Assembly (NCBI RefSeq): GCF_003589595.1 | Contig: NW_020653337.1 | Span: forward strand, 5,402,055 to 5,466,054 | Direction of reading: 5' to 3' | From: Hyposmocoma kahamanoa | Taxonomy: Eukaryota > Arthropoda > Insecta > Lepidoptera > Cosmopterigidae | DNA: 64,000 bases | Shown here: positions 33,925 through 44,494 of the stretch, piece by piece | Numbering within the stretch: position 1 is the stretch's first letter | How the letters are laid out: the number at the start of each line of letters is the position of its first letter | The notes under the pieces: generated by a model | What the model saw: the letters and a program-made list of their open reading frames with translations, nothing else | The model's database searches: none | Told to the model about the DNA's origin: nothing | Position numbers and translations under genes: made by a program

Positions 33925-34639
33925 CAAGTCGAAGACGGTTCACAACGGTTGGATCAATATGGTCGATTGGATCTAAACAGTATCCTTAAGGCGAGTCAGC
34001 AGAAGAGAAGCGGGAAAAACTGTTTTGCTAGATCAAATGGTTTAAGTATTTACTTTCAAATAATGGATTAACCAAAAATATACGATACACCAAAGGATAT
34101 TGTCTAAAGAATGTGTTAATTAGTTACGCGATAGTATGTACTTGTCCGATTATATAATATCCTGAAGACAGGTTAAAATAGAAATCCAAAACGAATAATT
34201 TAAGAATAAAATATCAAACTTTGTACATAATTTTTTATGGAGATATTTCTCTTTAAGTACTACAGAGAACTTGCAAAAGTTATAAATTAAGTTTTCAACT
34301 GAAGCACTTTAGTTATTAAATTCACATTAATCACGAAATTTGCAAATTGTTTAGCGGTTTAGCGACACGCCCTATCAGTCTCCATCGGGCGCTTGTCGAC
34401 CTCTGATCTGTGTCAAATTTTCTCCGCCTGTTCTCGTTTAATTCATATTAATTTTTAACGCGCGGATCGCGAGACGCGCGAAGCGACAAACACACCCCAC
34501 CTCCTAAAATCTATTCTCGAGTTGATTAAGAAAATTAACATCTAAAACTAACATCTAACTTAAAAAAAATATATAATAAGAATGTCACATAAAAAATTAG
34601 TCAAATTGAAAAAAAAAACATAAATAAAATTAATTCAAG
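33925..34639. other. No gene recognised
   Basis: Precedes the intact LINE. A CpG-dense spot lies at 34460-34490 (ACGCGCGGATCGCGAGACGCG). Part of this may be the LINE 5' UTR, since its 5' end is not determined. Confidence 0.35.
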
Positions 34640-35008
34640 TCAAGCTCACCCTACGTGGCGATTTCGAGCCAACAACGGTTGTACATCGACGTGGTAATCA
34701 GGCGAGCAAACAACTCTCGAATTAAGCCATTGCTACTCCGTCCAAGCCTATCCATAAAAGAAACTATACGACGTCACACGATGGCACAGAACGTGTCAAT
34801 ACGAGCTTTCATGAACATGCTATTTACAACACCTCGCCTTATAGAACCATGCTGTTTAGATATAATAATACAATGTTTTTACAATGGGTGGTGCTAACAT
34901 AACACTCTCGCACAAGGCGTCAAGCGGAGTGCGCGCGCGCGTCTTCTTGTCATAAACAAACAAATATCTACTTACGGATAAATTTAGTAAATATTAATTG
35001 AGTTTAAA

Positions 35009-35935
35009 ATGGAGTGCCAAAAATGTAAAAAAGTGTTATCGAGGAAGGGTTCGCATTTCATGTGTCAAGGACCATGCCAAGGGACATTTCATAAAGGTTG
35101 TGTTAAAGGCCTTGCTGCTGATATAAAAGCAGGTAAAGACAGAATCTACTGTAATAATTGTGAAGAGGAAGACGAAGATTCGGAGAGTGAGGAAATAGAG
35201 GAAGATAGTCAAAACCTTAAGAAAATGCTAAAAGACATCCAAAAAAAGGTCAGTGTCCTTCCAAGTCTTATAAAACAGTTAGATACCATAAAAGACAGTA
35301 TGAATCTTCTCTCCGACAAATACGATAATTTAGTGGCGGAACAAGATCAAGCAAAAACCAAAATTAATAAGCTTGAAAAAACAGTTTCAACAATTAACAA
35401 CAAATGTGTGTACTTAGAAAAATGTAACATCGCTCTTGAACAAAAAGTGCACGAGTTTGAGCAAGCTACCCGACAAAATAATATTGAAATAGTTGGTGTT
35501 GAGCAGATTCCAGGAGAAAATATAAAAGAAGTCGTGAAGAAAATAGGTAGTATTATGGAGGTGTGTAGTGATGACATTGCATGGTGTAAGCGTAAACAAA
35601 CACGTAATCAAAGCAATAAACCTGCCTCAATCATGGTTTGGTTTAAAACAACGGGCACCGCTACTCGTGACAGCTGGCTAGCTCAGCGACGAAAGCTGGT
35701 TGGAGTGACAAGTAAAAACATTACAGAAGGTAAAAATATGGACAGAATATACGTTAACGAGGATTTAACAACTTCTAATAAATCTTTACTATGGAACGCA
35801 AAGAAGCAACTTAAGGGTATATTCAAATATATATGGGTGAGCAATGCCAGAATATTAGTGAAGAAAGACGAAGGAGATAAGTCTGCGTGGATAAGGTCAG
35901 AAAGTGATATCAATGAATTGCTCACAAAAAAGTGA
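35009..35935 (+). CDS. Non-LTR retrotransposon ORF1 protein: PHD-like finger, coiled coil, FP-like C-terminus
   Basis: 308 residues, start ATG in AAAATGG context. Residues 1-52 form a PHD-like zinc finger (CQKC...C...C...FHKGCVKG...YCNNC), as in CR1-type ORF1 proteins. An acidic stretch follows (EEEDEDSESEEIEED). Residues about 70-155 are heptad-rich and probably a coiled coil. The C-terminal 140 residues hold IEIVGVEQIPGENIKE, DSWLAQRRK, IYVNEDLT and WVSNARILVKKDEGD. That is the pattern of the domain shared by insect retroelement ORF1s and baculovirus FP proteins. ORF1 proteins bind element RNA and form the RNP. The frame is intact. The stop TGA is immediately followed by ATG. Confidence 0.87.
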   Translation: MECQKCKKVLSRKGSHFMCQGPCQGTFHKGCVKGLAADIKAGKDRIYCNNCEEEDEDSESEEIEEDSQNLKKMLKDIQKKVSVLPSLIKQLDTIKDSMNLLSDKYDNLVAEQDQAKTKINKLEKTVSTINNKCVYLEKCNIALEQKVHEFEQATRQNNIEIVGVEQIPGENIKEVVKKIGSIMEVCSDDIAWCKRKQTRNQSNKPASIMVWFKTTGTATRDSWLAQRRKLVGVTSKNITEGKNMDRIYVNEDLTTSNKSLLWNAKKQLKGIFKYIWVSNARILVKKDEGDKSAWIRSESDINELLTKK

Positions 35936-35950
35936 ATGGAACTGTAGTGA

Positions 35951-38900
35951 CGTTGTGTTATTACGTTCTTAAATTCACCCTCAAAATTCGCAGACATAAA
36001 TGAAATTGAGTATATACGTGACGAATCAGGTACTTCAGTTAATTTCAACAGTTTGGATAGCTGGTTTTTGTCTTTTAAAGAGAAAAATGACTTTAGTTTA
36101 GTGCATATTAATATTAGATCTCTTAAGAAAAACTTTGCAGAGTTACTTGTTACTTTAGAGAATAATTTTAAAAATCTAGATGTTCTTGTCATAACAGAAC
36201 CAAACATAAATTTTTCATTATTGAGTTTTTATAAGATAGACGGTTTTAATATTAATAGCTTTATTCGTGTAGGACGTAGTGGTGGCGGGGTGTTAGTTTA
36301 CACGAGCGCGGCTCTTAAGGCGAGAGTGAGCGAGATGCCTAGTATACGTATGACTGTAGCGGAGTGCGTTACCGTCATTTTGCAAATTAATAATGAACCG
36401 GTACAATTGATTTCACTATACAGGCCACCTAAAATTAAAAAAGTCAACCGTCTTGCACAGTTTCTGAACGAATTGCGTAGTCTTTTACAAAGCTTGCCAA
36501 AAACAATAAAAATAGTTCTATGTGGTGATATTAATATAAATCTCATAAATAAACAAAATAATTATGTTACAGAATATGAAAGTTTAATGGCTGAATTTGG
36601 ATTCACTAAATGCATTGACCAGGTAACGCGCAGAGAAATTTTAAACGGAAATCTTGTGGAATCTTGTTTAGATCATATTTACGTTCGTGTACCTTTAGCT
36701 ACTATTAAATCTGCTGTTATTCAACAAAAAATATCAGACCATTATTTTGTATCAGTTGTGTTACGGTGGAAGTGTGATTTACGGGACACGATTGTACAGA
36801 ATGCATTTAACTCCTGTTCTCGTCGTGTTATTGATAACCGTTTGGTTAGAGAAAAGTTGTTATCAGTTGACTTCGACAGTTTGATGAATATAGAATGTGC
36901 CAACGAGTTATACACTGCCTTTAGTTTATTGTTTACTGATATTTATAATCAGTGTTATAAAAATCAAACAACTAGTATCAGTGGTAGGGATAACAAGTGC
37001 TGGATTACAGATAAATTGAAAAATATGTTAAAAGAAAGAGATAGATTGTTTGTAGTATGGAGTAATCAACCAAAAAATATGTTAAAAAGATTAAATTATA
37101 CAAGATATAGGAATAAATGTACAAAATTATTGTTTAAGTGTAAAAATGAGTATGATAAAAAGTGTATTATAGACTGTAATAAAAATATTAAAAAAATATG
37201 GGAACAAATTCATATATTGATGGGAAATAGTAGACCAAATTTAGATAGTTTCATCTTATCTAATTTTTCTCAGATGGGTGTGAGAGATATTTGCAATAAT
37301 TTCGCCAATGCCTTTATTAATGGAATAGAACAAATAAAACATAATTGTAACAGTAAATGGTTGTGCAGGGATAGTTATGTCAAACGAGCGGACAGGCAGA
37401 TGAGGTGGCAACCTGTGAAAAATCATCAGGTTAAGAAAATCATAAATAATATGAATTCAAAAAAGTCACCAGGTTGTGATCTGGTGCGTATGTCTGACTT
37501 AAAGTTTTCTGTAGATAAAGTATCCCCGGTAATAACAAAGTTGGTTAACTTGTCAGTGAGTAGTCACAGTTTTCCTAGTAAGTTAAAAGAGGCTATAGTG
37601 CGTCCTATCTATAAGAAAGGAAATTCTAAAAATTATGGAAATTATAGGCCAATAGCTATTTTATCCTCTATAGATAAAATTATAGAAAAATGTATAGTTG
37701 ATCAGCTTGGAAATTACCTGCACAAAAACAATGTTTTAAATAAATGTCAACATGGATTTCAGAAGGGTAAAAGTACTAACACTTTGTTATCAAATTTTAC
37801 AGATGAAATTAATAACAATTTAAGTGATAAAAAAACCATATTCGCAGTGTTTTTTGATTTTAAAAAAGCGTTTGATACATTACAAACAAATAACTTGTTA
37901 AATGCAATGGAGGAGTGTGGGGTTGGTGAGCCACTGAACAAATGGTTCCGTGATTACCTAACATTGCGTTCTTATAGAGTAAAGGTGGGTGATGACTATA
38001 GTGTAGAGAAACAAGTCCAGTGCGGAATCCCACAGGGATCGGGATGCGGGCCAGTGTGCTATCTGATGCATGTTAACAGTATATGTGGTGTGTTGCAGTA
38101 TTGTACAGCACATATGTTCGCTGATGACCTGTGTATACTCCGTGCAGGTACTGATCTCGAAGAAATTAGTCGTCTCGTTCAACTAGATGTAGATGCAATT
38201 ACCAAGTGGAGCCATGACAATGGCATAGTACTAAATGCTGATAAAACAAAATTATTAGTTATACACTCTCCCTATATGCCTTTAAAGCAGTCACCATGTC
38301 CTATACTCTCCCATTCATTTGATTGTATACACAATAATTTAATTAATTGTAGTTGTAAGCCTATAGAAAGAGTGAAATGTGTCACTTATCTCGGTATGAA
38401 AGTTGATGAACACTTTTCTTGGTCTAATCATATTGATTTTATTCATAATAAGCTAAGAATATTGTTGGGAAAATTTTATCATTTAAGTTTTAAAGTACCA
38501 GCCAGCACATTGAAGTGTTTATACATGGCATTGGTTGACTCCATATTAAGTTATGCTTTAGACTGTTATGGACTTTCATTTAAATCATACATAGACAGAC
38601 TTGAGAATATGCAAGTTAGATTTTTGAAACTCTTAGTGAATAGTAAAACAAAAGATAAATGTAATGGAGAATATAATAAATTGTTTAAAATTTGTAAAAT
38701 TCTGCCAGTTTCCATAAAGCACAAATATCTTGTAGCTGTTAATAACTTTGAAACACAGGAGCGTGGCTCATTATTGTGTCCTGTTAATAATGACTGTAAC
38801 ACGAGATCAGTGACCTCAGGTAAATATGTAGTACCAAAGGTTAAAAATTATTATGGAGATAGAACCCTAAAAAAACGTATTCCGTACCTACTGAATAGTT

Positions 38901-38983
38901 TCCCTGAGGTTATTAGACGTGAACATAAGAAAAATAAATTTAAACGTCTTTTATTTCAGCACTTGTTGGCTAGTTTAGATTAA
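35951..38983 (+). CDS. Non-LTR retrotransposon ORF2 polyprotein: AP endonuclease and reverse transcriptase
   Basis: Nicks target DNA and copies the element RNA there. Open from 35951 (after TAG TGA) to the TAA-type stop ending at 38983, about 1010 codons. The endonuclease runs from about 36100 to 36760, with motifs LVHINIRSLKK, ITEPN, GGGVLVYTS, YRPPK, CGDININL, SCLDHIYV and KISDH. The RT spans about 37450-38270: GCDLVRMSDL, YGNYRPIAILSS, FFDFKKAFDTL, QCGIPQGSGCGP, the catalytic AHMFADDLCIL, and LNADKTKLLVI. No RNase H or gag knuckle is seen. No in-frame ATG precedes the endonuclease after the stop pair; the ATG at 35936 is in frame but is cut off after three codons. Otherwise undamaged, so the copy looks recent. 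Confidence 0.88.
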   Translation, partial: RCVITFLNSPSKFADINEIEYIRDESGTSVNFNSLDSWFLSFKEKNDFSLVHINIRSLKKNFAELLVTLENNFKNLDVLVITEPNINFSLLSFYKIDGFNINSFIRVGRSGGGVLVYTSAALKARVSEMPSIRMTVAECVTVILQINNEPVQLISLYRPPKIKKVNRLAQFLNELRSLLQSLPKTIKIVLCGDININLINKQNNYVTEYESLMAEFGFTKCIDQVTRREILNGNLVESCLDHIYVRVPLATIKSAVIQQKISDHYFVSVVLRWKCDLRDTIVQNAFNSCSRRVIDNRLVREKLLSVDFDSLMNIECANELYTAFSLLFTDIYNQCYKNQTTSISGRDNKCWITDKLKNMLKERDRLFVVWSNQPKNMLKRLNYTRYRNKCTKLLFKCKNEYDKKCIIDCNKNIKKIWEQIHILMGNSRPNLDSFILSNFSQMGVRDICNNFANAFINGIEQIKHNCNSKWLCRDSYVKRADRQMRWQPVKNHQVKKIINNMNSKKSPGCDLVRMSDLKFSVDKVSPVITKLVNLSVSSHSFPSKLKEAIVRPIYKKGNSKNYGNYRPIAILSSIDKIIEKCIVDQLGNYLHKNNVLNKCQHGFQKGKSTNTLLSNFTDEINNNLSDKKTIFAVFFDFKKAFDTLQTNNLLNAMEECGVGEPLNKWFRDYLTLRSYRVKVGDDYSVEKQVQCGIPQGSGCGPVCYLMHVNSICGVLQYCTAHMFADDLCILRAGTDLEEISRLVQLDVDAITKWSHDNGIVLNADKTKLLVIHSPYMPLKQSPCPILSHSFDCIHNNLINCSCKPIERVKCVTYLGMKVDEHFSWSNHIDFIHNKLRILLGKFYHLSFKVPASTLKCLYMALVDSILSYALDCYGLSFKSYIDRLENMQVRFLKLLVNSKTKDKCNGEYNKLFKICKILPVSIKHKYLVAVNNFETQERGSLLCPVNNDCNTRSVTSGKYVVPKVKNYYGDRTLKKRIPYLLNSFPEVIRREHKKNKFKRLLFQHLLASLD

Positions 38984-39124
38984 TTATTAATATTGTAATA
39001 GCGTAGTATTTGTAATAGTAATAGCGAGATTCATATTTTGATCCCGCAGTCAAACTGAATAATTCAGTTTTGTGGGACTATGTTCTAGATTAAGAAAATG
39101 TATTTTTGTAATTAATAAATAAAT

Positions 39125-39480
39125 AAATAAAATAATAATCCGGTCGTATTCCCTAAGGTTTATAGAGTAGCTGAACAGACACTTTTCAAACATAATATCC
39201 CTTTACAGAAATGATTAAATTAATCGAAATACGATTCCTTGCCAAAAAGCCATTCAAAATCAACATTATGCAAATAAACATTGAGACGAAATGAGCTGGG
39301 AGACGTAAGCGATCTTAATTCAGTTCCACCATTAAGGATTTGTTAAGAACCTCCGAGTCACTTCTCTGGTTACTCAGGGGCTTGAGTTTCGATTGCGGTG
39401 AATGTTGACTTTAATATTCAGAGTGTTGAAAGCTTTTGGATAATATTTTAGGAATATTTCATCAAAAGTATACGATACTT
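39125..39480. other. No gene recognised
   Basis: Sequence after the LINE tail. Nothing identified. Confidence 0.4.
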
Positions 39481-39484
39481 ACTT

Positions 39485-39855
39485 CGGAGGCGCAGTGTCC
39501 CAAAATTGGGTCTTAGCTACACCAGATTCTGCCACGCCACCCGGTTCTCTTTCCAGCCGCTATCGAGGTTTTTCAGATCTTTCTGGACTTCATTTCTCTA
39601 GCGGTACCTAGGGCGTCCCAAGTACGCTCTCTTCGTGAGACGATCCTCTCCCATTCTCTCCACGTGTCCGAAATAACGGAGTATCGCAGCTTTTTTCAAT
39701 TTCAAGTTTCATCCTTGCTCTCCACATCCTATCCTTCCTTTGAGTCGGTCCCAGAATCTTCCGCAAGATTTTTCCAAAAGTTTTATGATTATTTTTTCCG
39801 GAAAAGTATAGGACACTATAAAATGTTCTATATCCTTCATAAATAGTTCTCAATG
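39485..39855 (-). mobile_element. Dead LINE piece, RT C-terminal region
   Basis: Minus strand reads KILRKILGPTQRKDRMWRAR, then after a frameshift KLRYFGHVERMGEDRLTKRA and YLGRPR. This is the C-terminal HVERM/GRPR pattern of RTE-like LINE proteins. Frameshifts mark it as a relic. Confidence 0.65.
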
Positions 39856-40600
39856 GCTTATTGTATAAATTATTATATAAACTATAGAATTAGCTTCCAA
39901 GTTTAATAGTAGAACAGGGCCGGCTGCTGCGGTTTCAGTAAACGAGGCGACATTTAATCGTCATGTATATATTTATTTAAACTTTTTTCTGCAGAGTTAC
40001 GACTTTAAAGAATGTCATTATTGTCGTAAAAAAACGCCTCCGTCATCGTTTTATCCAAAACTTAGTCATGAGCTAGAAACTATTTACATCTGTACACGCA
40101 GGCCTGTACTATGGTATGGTACAACATACGATTACGGACAGTCAGTAACTAACAGCTGACGTGCAATGTTCAACTGTAACTGCCAGTATAAGTCTTTATT
40201 AGCTTAGCGGTTACAACTGAAATTTGTCCTGAAATTTGTTGTGAAATTTTGAACATGAAATAAGAAAAATCATTGGTTTTAGTGCGGTTAGTAAAACGTT
40301 GAAATTCGCCCAACTATGACGAAAATTGTTTATAAAAATCATGCCCCAAAATCCCACACCCGCTCCCTAAAAAATTAATCCAATTACCCAGACCTGATTC
40401 CATTTTTATCCGTTTGTTTGTCAATGCCGTTGTTTGCAATACCATGATCGATTGATCATTAACGTAATGGTCAATCTATTCGAGGTAAGGTAGACTCGCT
40501 TGATAAATGAGTGCCTCTCATCAATCAGAGAGTATTGAGTAGATTAATGCGTCTCAGGCATTTTGAAATACATTAGAGTTGTTTCATCTTATCCTTAGGT
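39856..40600. other. No gene recognised
   Basis: AT-rich; nothing identified. Confidence 0.4.
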
Positions 40601-40604
40601 AGAT

Positions 40605-41040
40605 AACCATGACTATATTGAGAAAGATTTTGTTTCAAGAAACTTCCAAAAATACAATGGGCAATGTATACGCTTCTATAACAAGATTCCGGTTGATATA
40701 CAAAATTTGCCTTACACGAGGTTTAAAACTATAGTGAAACAAAAACTTTATACTAAAGGTTATTATACAACTTCTGCGTACTTGGATGACAAAAATCCGT
40801 GGTAGTAACCCGTTTAGCTCATGGAGGTAGTCTCGATCTCTGATGTTTCAAATAATAAAAAAAAAATATTGTAAATGTTATTTACAAAGAGCAACCCCTA
40901 GAGTTTCTTGCTCATTCTTCTCAGGGGAATCTGCCTTACGAATGAGCGGTAGAGTTTAATATTGTGACGATTTCAAGTGTAATAATGCTTACCTATGAAA
41001 TAAAGATTATTTTGAATTTGAATTCGAATTTGAATTATTA
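40605..41040 (+). mobile_element. LINE-G 5'-truncated 3' end
   Basis: Codons give QCIRFYNKIPVDIQNLPYTR (approximately), KQKLYTKGYYTTSAYLDDKN, PW and a stop. This is the C-terminus of a moth LINE. The 3' UTR has GAGTTTCTTGCTCATTCTTC and GACGATTTCAAGTGTAATAA, ending in a (GAATTT)n tail. Copies also at 46150 and 48770. Confidence 0.75.
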
Positions 41041-41094
41041 AGTAAATTTTACAAATTTATAAAATTCTTTTAAAACAAGTGAGGTCAAAAACCT

Positions 41095-41245
41095 CCATCT
41101 AATATCATGAGGTCTACGATGCAACGCTTGCAAACGTACATAATGCCTATTCATTTTCGCATTCAAAACACCCAAGTCATAACGTTTAGGGAACAAAACT
41201 GCCGGCGTGGAATTTCACTCCAATGCCGTACTCCATATAGATATG
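41095..41245. repeat. Rep-F fragment, diverged
   Basis: AATGCCTATTCATTTTCGCA, AAGTCATAACGTTTAGGG and GGCGTGGAATTTCACTCCA align with 45600-45710. Confidence 0.5.
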
Positions 41246-41369
41246 AAAGAATCTCACCTTGATTAACATATTTTCTCATTTATTTTGGCAGATTCCTCTG
41301 CTACTACACAACTATGTTTAGTTTAAGTTTATTTTTGCGCGAAATTGAATACATTATTTACTATATGTC

Positions 41370-41558
41370 ATACTCAAACTCAGATAACCTTTATTTCATA
41401 GGTAAGTAAAGTACACTTTTAATCATAATAATAATAATAATAACGCACACACTCAACATCAACAATCGTTATATTGATTAAACTCTACTGCTCATTCGTA
41501 AGTTAAATTACCCTGAGAAAAATGAGCAAGAGACTCTAGAAATTGCTCTTTGTAAATA
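41370..41558 (-). repeat. LINE-G 3'-UTR fragment
   Basis: The reverse complement carries the tail (AAATAAAGGTTATCTGAGTT), an (ATT)n stretch and the ATGAGCAGTAGAGTTTAATC block of LINE-G. Confidence 0.6.
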
Positions 41559-41559
41559 A

Positions 41560-42600
41560 ACATTTCGTCGTGGCTAGTGTAATTACGCGTAACTACCATT
41601 GGATTATGAGTTTCCATTTCGGCATTTTAATAATCAAATCAAATCCGCTTATATGTCGTGGCAACCAAATTGGCGTGATTTATGGGAATCTATTGTTATC
41701 AGTCCGTAGACAACATAAATTAATGCTAACTGTGCAAAAATGAAAGTCCAAGCCATTGAAATACAAAGTAATAACGTTAAATCCCTCTCCTAAATTTAAT
41801 TTGGAACAGTGCTGATACGCGCCTTTTACCAATGCTACATACGCGGATTTGTACTATGCCCGACGATTTGTATATTAGGTACTCATGGGCATATTTAAAG
41901 GTACGCAAAAAAAAAGAAATTCATTACGATAATCACTGGCCACTTATGCTAGAAGGTTTTATAGAAATCAAAAGACGGTTGAAGTATTTCTTTTTTCAAA
42001 TTATACGTTACTGTTCTGGTTCAACTAATACTTAGACAGCGAACATTGGGCGAACTTATACGTCTTTATATACCATGTATTTTCAAAAAACAGAACCCTA
42101 CAACTTTTTATTCGCACACATTAGAGAAAAAATCCAGCAATAAAATATTCATAGAGCTGTAACTCGGCCAGTCTGATTACGAGCAAGGTCTAACAGACGG
42201 ACATTGTTAGATTTAGAAGTAAAGCGGGCGACCCCTGGGGACACAGTGGACGCTAAACGCCTGTTAGCACGCAGTACAGCGACGAATTTGGGGACTGGGT
42301 TACTGCAATACCAATTACAGTTATCATGTATTTGAGTTTTAAGCGAGCAGCTGTGAAATGAAGCATATATTCAGTGATGAATGACTTGAAATAGTACTTA
42401 TTAAATAGGTTTATAATTATTTAATAAATTCAGGCGTTACTTTGTGGAAACTCATGTTAAATAAAATGGAAGTAATATGAAGTTTATCACAACGTTTTAT
42501 TACAATGATATTAGCTAACTTTAGATTTTTTTTATATGTTTTTGGTTTTTAACGACTTTTTTGCCATAGCGCCATCTATGAGAAATTTATCAAATATGCT
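41560..42600. other. No gene recognised
   Basis: Short frames at 41543-41743 and 41832-42035 carry no known domain. Confidence 0.4.
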
Positions 42601-42604
42601 GAAG

Positions 42605-42690
42605 GTGCTTGTACTGGTTTAAATCCGGCCGGATCGAAGGAATTTTCCTTAGTGTTCGATCTTTGTATTGAAAATTATAACAAAACAAAC
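42605..42690 (+). repeat. SINE-C fragment
   Basis: CTGGTTTAAATCCGGCCGGA, then TCGAAGGAATTTTCCTTAGTG and TTCGATCTTTGTATTG. B-box and tail only. Confidence 0.6.
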
Positions 42691-42888
42691 TAAACGAGGA
42701 CGACAAAAGGTACAAGTGACTGATACTAGACGATTACGGATTACTATTCTACTTTAGCAATATGAAATGTTGTGTTGCAAGAGAAACCATTCTTTATATT
42801 TTCGATTGAATGTATAAAATGACTCAGCGGTCATCACCGGCGGTGGAAGGTCATTCCAAATACTTAAAAAATAATAGTTCAAAAAATC

Positions 42889-42932
42889 AGGTTCCACCGA
42901 GATTTGAACTCGGATCGCTGGATTCAAAGGCC
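42889..42932 (-). pseudogene. tRNA-Gln(TTG) pseudogene, 5' half deleted
   Basis: Retains the anticodon loop (CTTTGAATCC), T-arm and acceptor 3' strand identical to the intact genes. About 29 bp from tRNA position 3 to the anticodon stem are replaced by a single C. The 5' flank matches that of the gene at 44033 (CTAATTAAATTTTC, then ATCGG), so this is an internal deletion, not a partial copy. The A-box is lost, so Pol III transcription is unlikely. Confidence 0.85.
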
Positions 42933-43017
42933 GATAAATGATAATGAAAATTTAATTAGCCTTAGAAGTAGAAATAATAAATACAATAATAATATACTTT
43001 AAACTTTTACACATGCA

Positions 43018-43140
43018 GTTACTGTGTAGTAAAATTTCGATTAACAAGCATGTTCGAAAAATTTACAAAACCTAATTCGCACCAACCATACTTAAAGTTG
43101 CAATAAAAACTCTATGGAACATTATAAGGTTCAGTTGCAA
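43018..43140 (-). repeat. Inverted copy of 43838-43966, tRNA-Gln 5' flank
   Basis: Minus strand reads GAACCTTATAATGTTCCATA ... GTGCGAATTAGG ... GCATGCTTGTTAATCG. Plus strand 43843-43945 reads GAACCTTATAATGTTTTATG ... GTGAATCAGG ... CGTGCTTGTTAATC. Together with the adjoining tRNA units they form an inverted duplication. Confidence 0.75.
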
Positions 43141-43264
43141 TATGACGACTTCTGATGTAAGAAAAATCATTCCTCGCATTTTCGTTTGCAAGTTTAAAAT
43201 GACTCGGTGATCACCGACGGTGGAAGATTATTCCAAATATTTAAAAAAATCAGTTAAAAAAATC

Positions 43265-43336
43265 AGGTTCCACCGAGATTTGAACTCGGATCGCTGGATT
43301 CAAAGTCCAGAGTGCTAACCATTACACCATGGAACC
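43265..43336 (-). tRNA. tRNA-Gln(TTG)
   Basis: 72 nt, cloverleaf intact: GGTTCCA/TGGAACC acceptor, D-arm with GGTTAGCAC, anticodon stem CTGGA around CTTTGAAT (TTG), T-arm GTTCAAATC. Intragenic A- and B-boxes are present. On the minus strand the 3' flank gives a T-run terminator (TGATTTTTTTAAC). The 3' flank is duplicated beside the pseudogene at 42889. Confidence 0.96.
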
Positions 43337-44032
43337 GATTGGTTTCACACCTTAAATTGATAATTATAACTTTCACTAATTACACCATGTACTATCAACA
43401 AAGTCGATGGGTTACCACGTTAAAGATTCTTTATACATGCAGGCAGCGACAGTCAGTAGCGGCCACCGGTAGCTTGCGCTTTTGCTAATAACTGAAGTTA
43501 AAAGGCAAAATCATATATAAGTCTTCACTAAAAAGCGTCAAGTAAACAGGAAACGGGGCTAGCTACAATCATTATGGGTCAGGGAAGGCTTCATCTTCAC
43601 CGATAGTATACTCTATTTGATTATGTAAATGTTTTAATGTTTATTCAGTTGAATTTATAATACAAATATGTCCTTCTAATTATTAAATTTGTACTATTTG
43701 ATTTAATATTAAAGTACGTATGTAGAGTACCTTCTCTATAAGAAAACTTTGAAGCAACATATCAAGTGGACCGCCTGTCTGTTATCCGGTTTGCATACCT
43801 ACTATAAAAAAACATTATTATGAACGCTAGGACACGCAAAATTGAACCTTATAATGTTTTATGGAGTTTTTGCTACAACTTAAAGTATGTTTGATGTGAA
43901 TCAGGCCTTGTAAATGTATCGAACGTGCTTGTTAATCAAAATACACACGTGTTTAAATATTTAAACCATATTGTTATTGTACTAATTATTTTCTACTTGT
44001 AAGGCTAATTAAATTTTCTTTGAGAATTCATC

Positions 44033-44104
44033 GGTTCCATGGTGTAATGGTGAGCACTCTGGACTTTGAATCCAGCGATCCGAGTTCAAATCTCGGTGGA
44101 ACCT
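44033..44104 (+). tRNA. tRNA-Gln(TTG), D-loop variant
   Basis: Same 72-nt cloverleaf as 43265 except T to G in the D-loop (GGTGAGCAC). Terminator T-run just downstream (TGATTTTTTTTAAC). Inverted relative to 43265. Confidence 0.95.
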
Positions 44105-44494
44105 GATTTTTTTTAACATCTAAACTGGTATTACTGGTATGATAAATTTCAATACAAAAATAAAATATATAGAGTCCATAAATATTCTATGTACAATACT
44201 TTGTAACACGTTGTTAAATGGAAAAGCAATAAAGTAGTGAGTTTTGAAAACAAAAATGCACTAAATGAAAACCAATTTTATTGTCTATCTGCGCATAATT
44301 CATACATAATTGATATACATTGTCGCGGGGAACGAATTATTTCCATGAAATCTAACCCTAGTGCCAGTATCTAGGCTTTAAATGTGTAATTAACTCTGAA
44401 GATCTAACCAAAGCTCCCAGACCGACAAAATAACAGAGAACCAGTAAAAAACAATTAATTTCCCAAACAAAAAAACAATATTAACGTTTTTATA

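Larger units (their letters stand above)
34640..39124 (+). mobile_element. Near-complete two-ORF non-LTR retrotransposon (CR1/Jockey-type)
   Basis: Holds ORF1 (35009-35935) and ORF2 (open to 38983) on the plus strand. A 3' UTR follows with the palindromic CAAACTGAATAATTCAGTTTTG and a tail AATAAATAAATAAATAAAAT. The tandem tail without poly-A is usual for CR1-type elements. The 5' boundary is uncertain. The upstream 34655-34897 frame lies in the presumed leader and has no known domain. No target duplication found. Confidence 0.85.

Noticed and set aside
34655..34897. 80-codon frame upstream of ORF1
   Set aside because: Starts with GTG, has no domain, and lies in the presumed LINE leader; kept only as a remark in the element entry.
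35347..36546. Minus-strand frames opposite ORF1 and ORF2
   Set aside because: Shadows of the strongly supported plus-strand frames.
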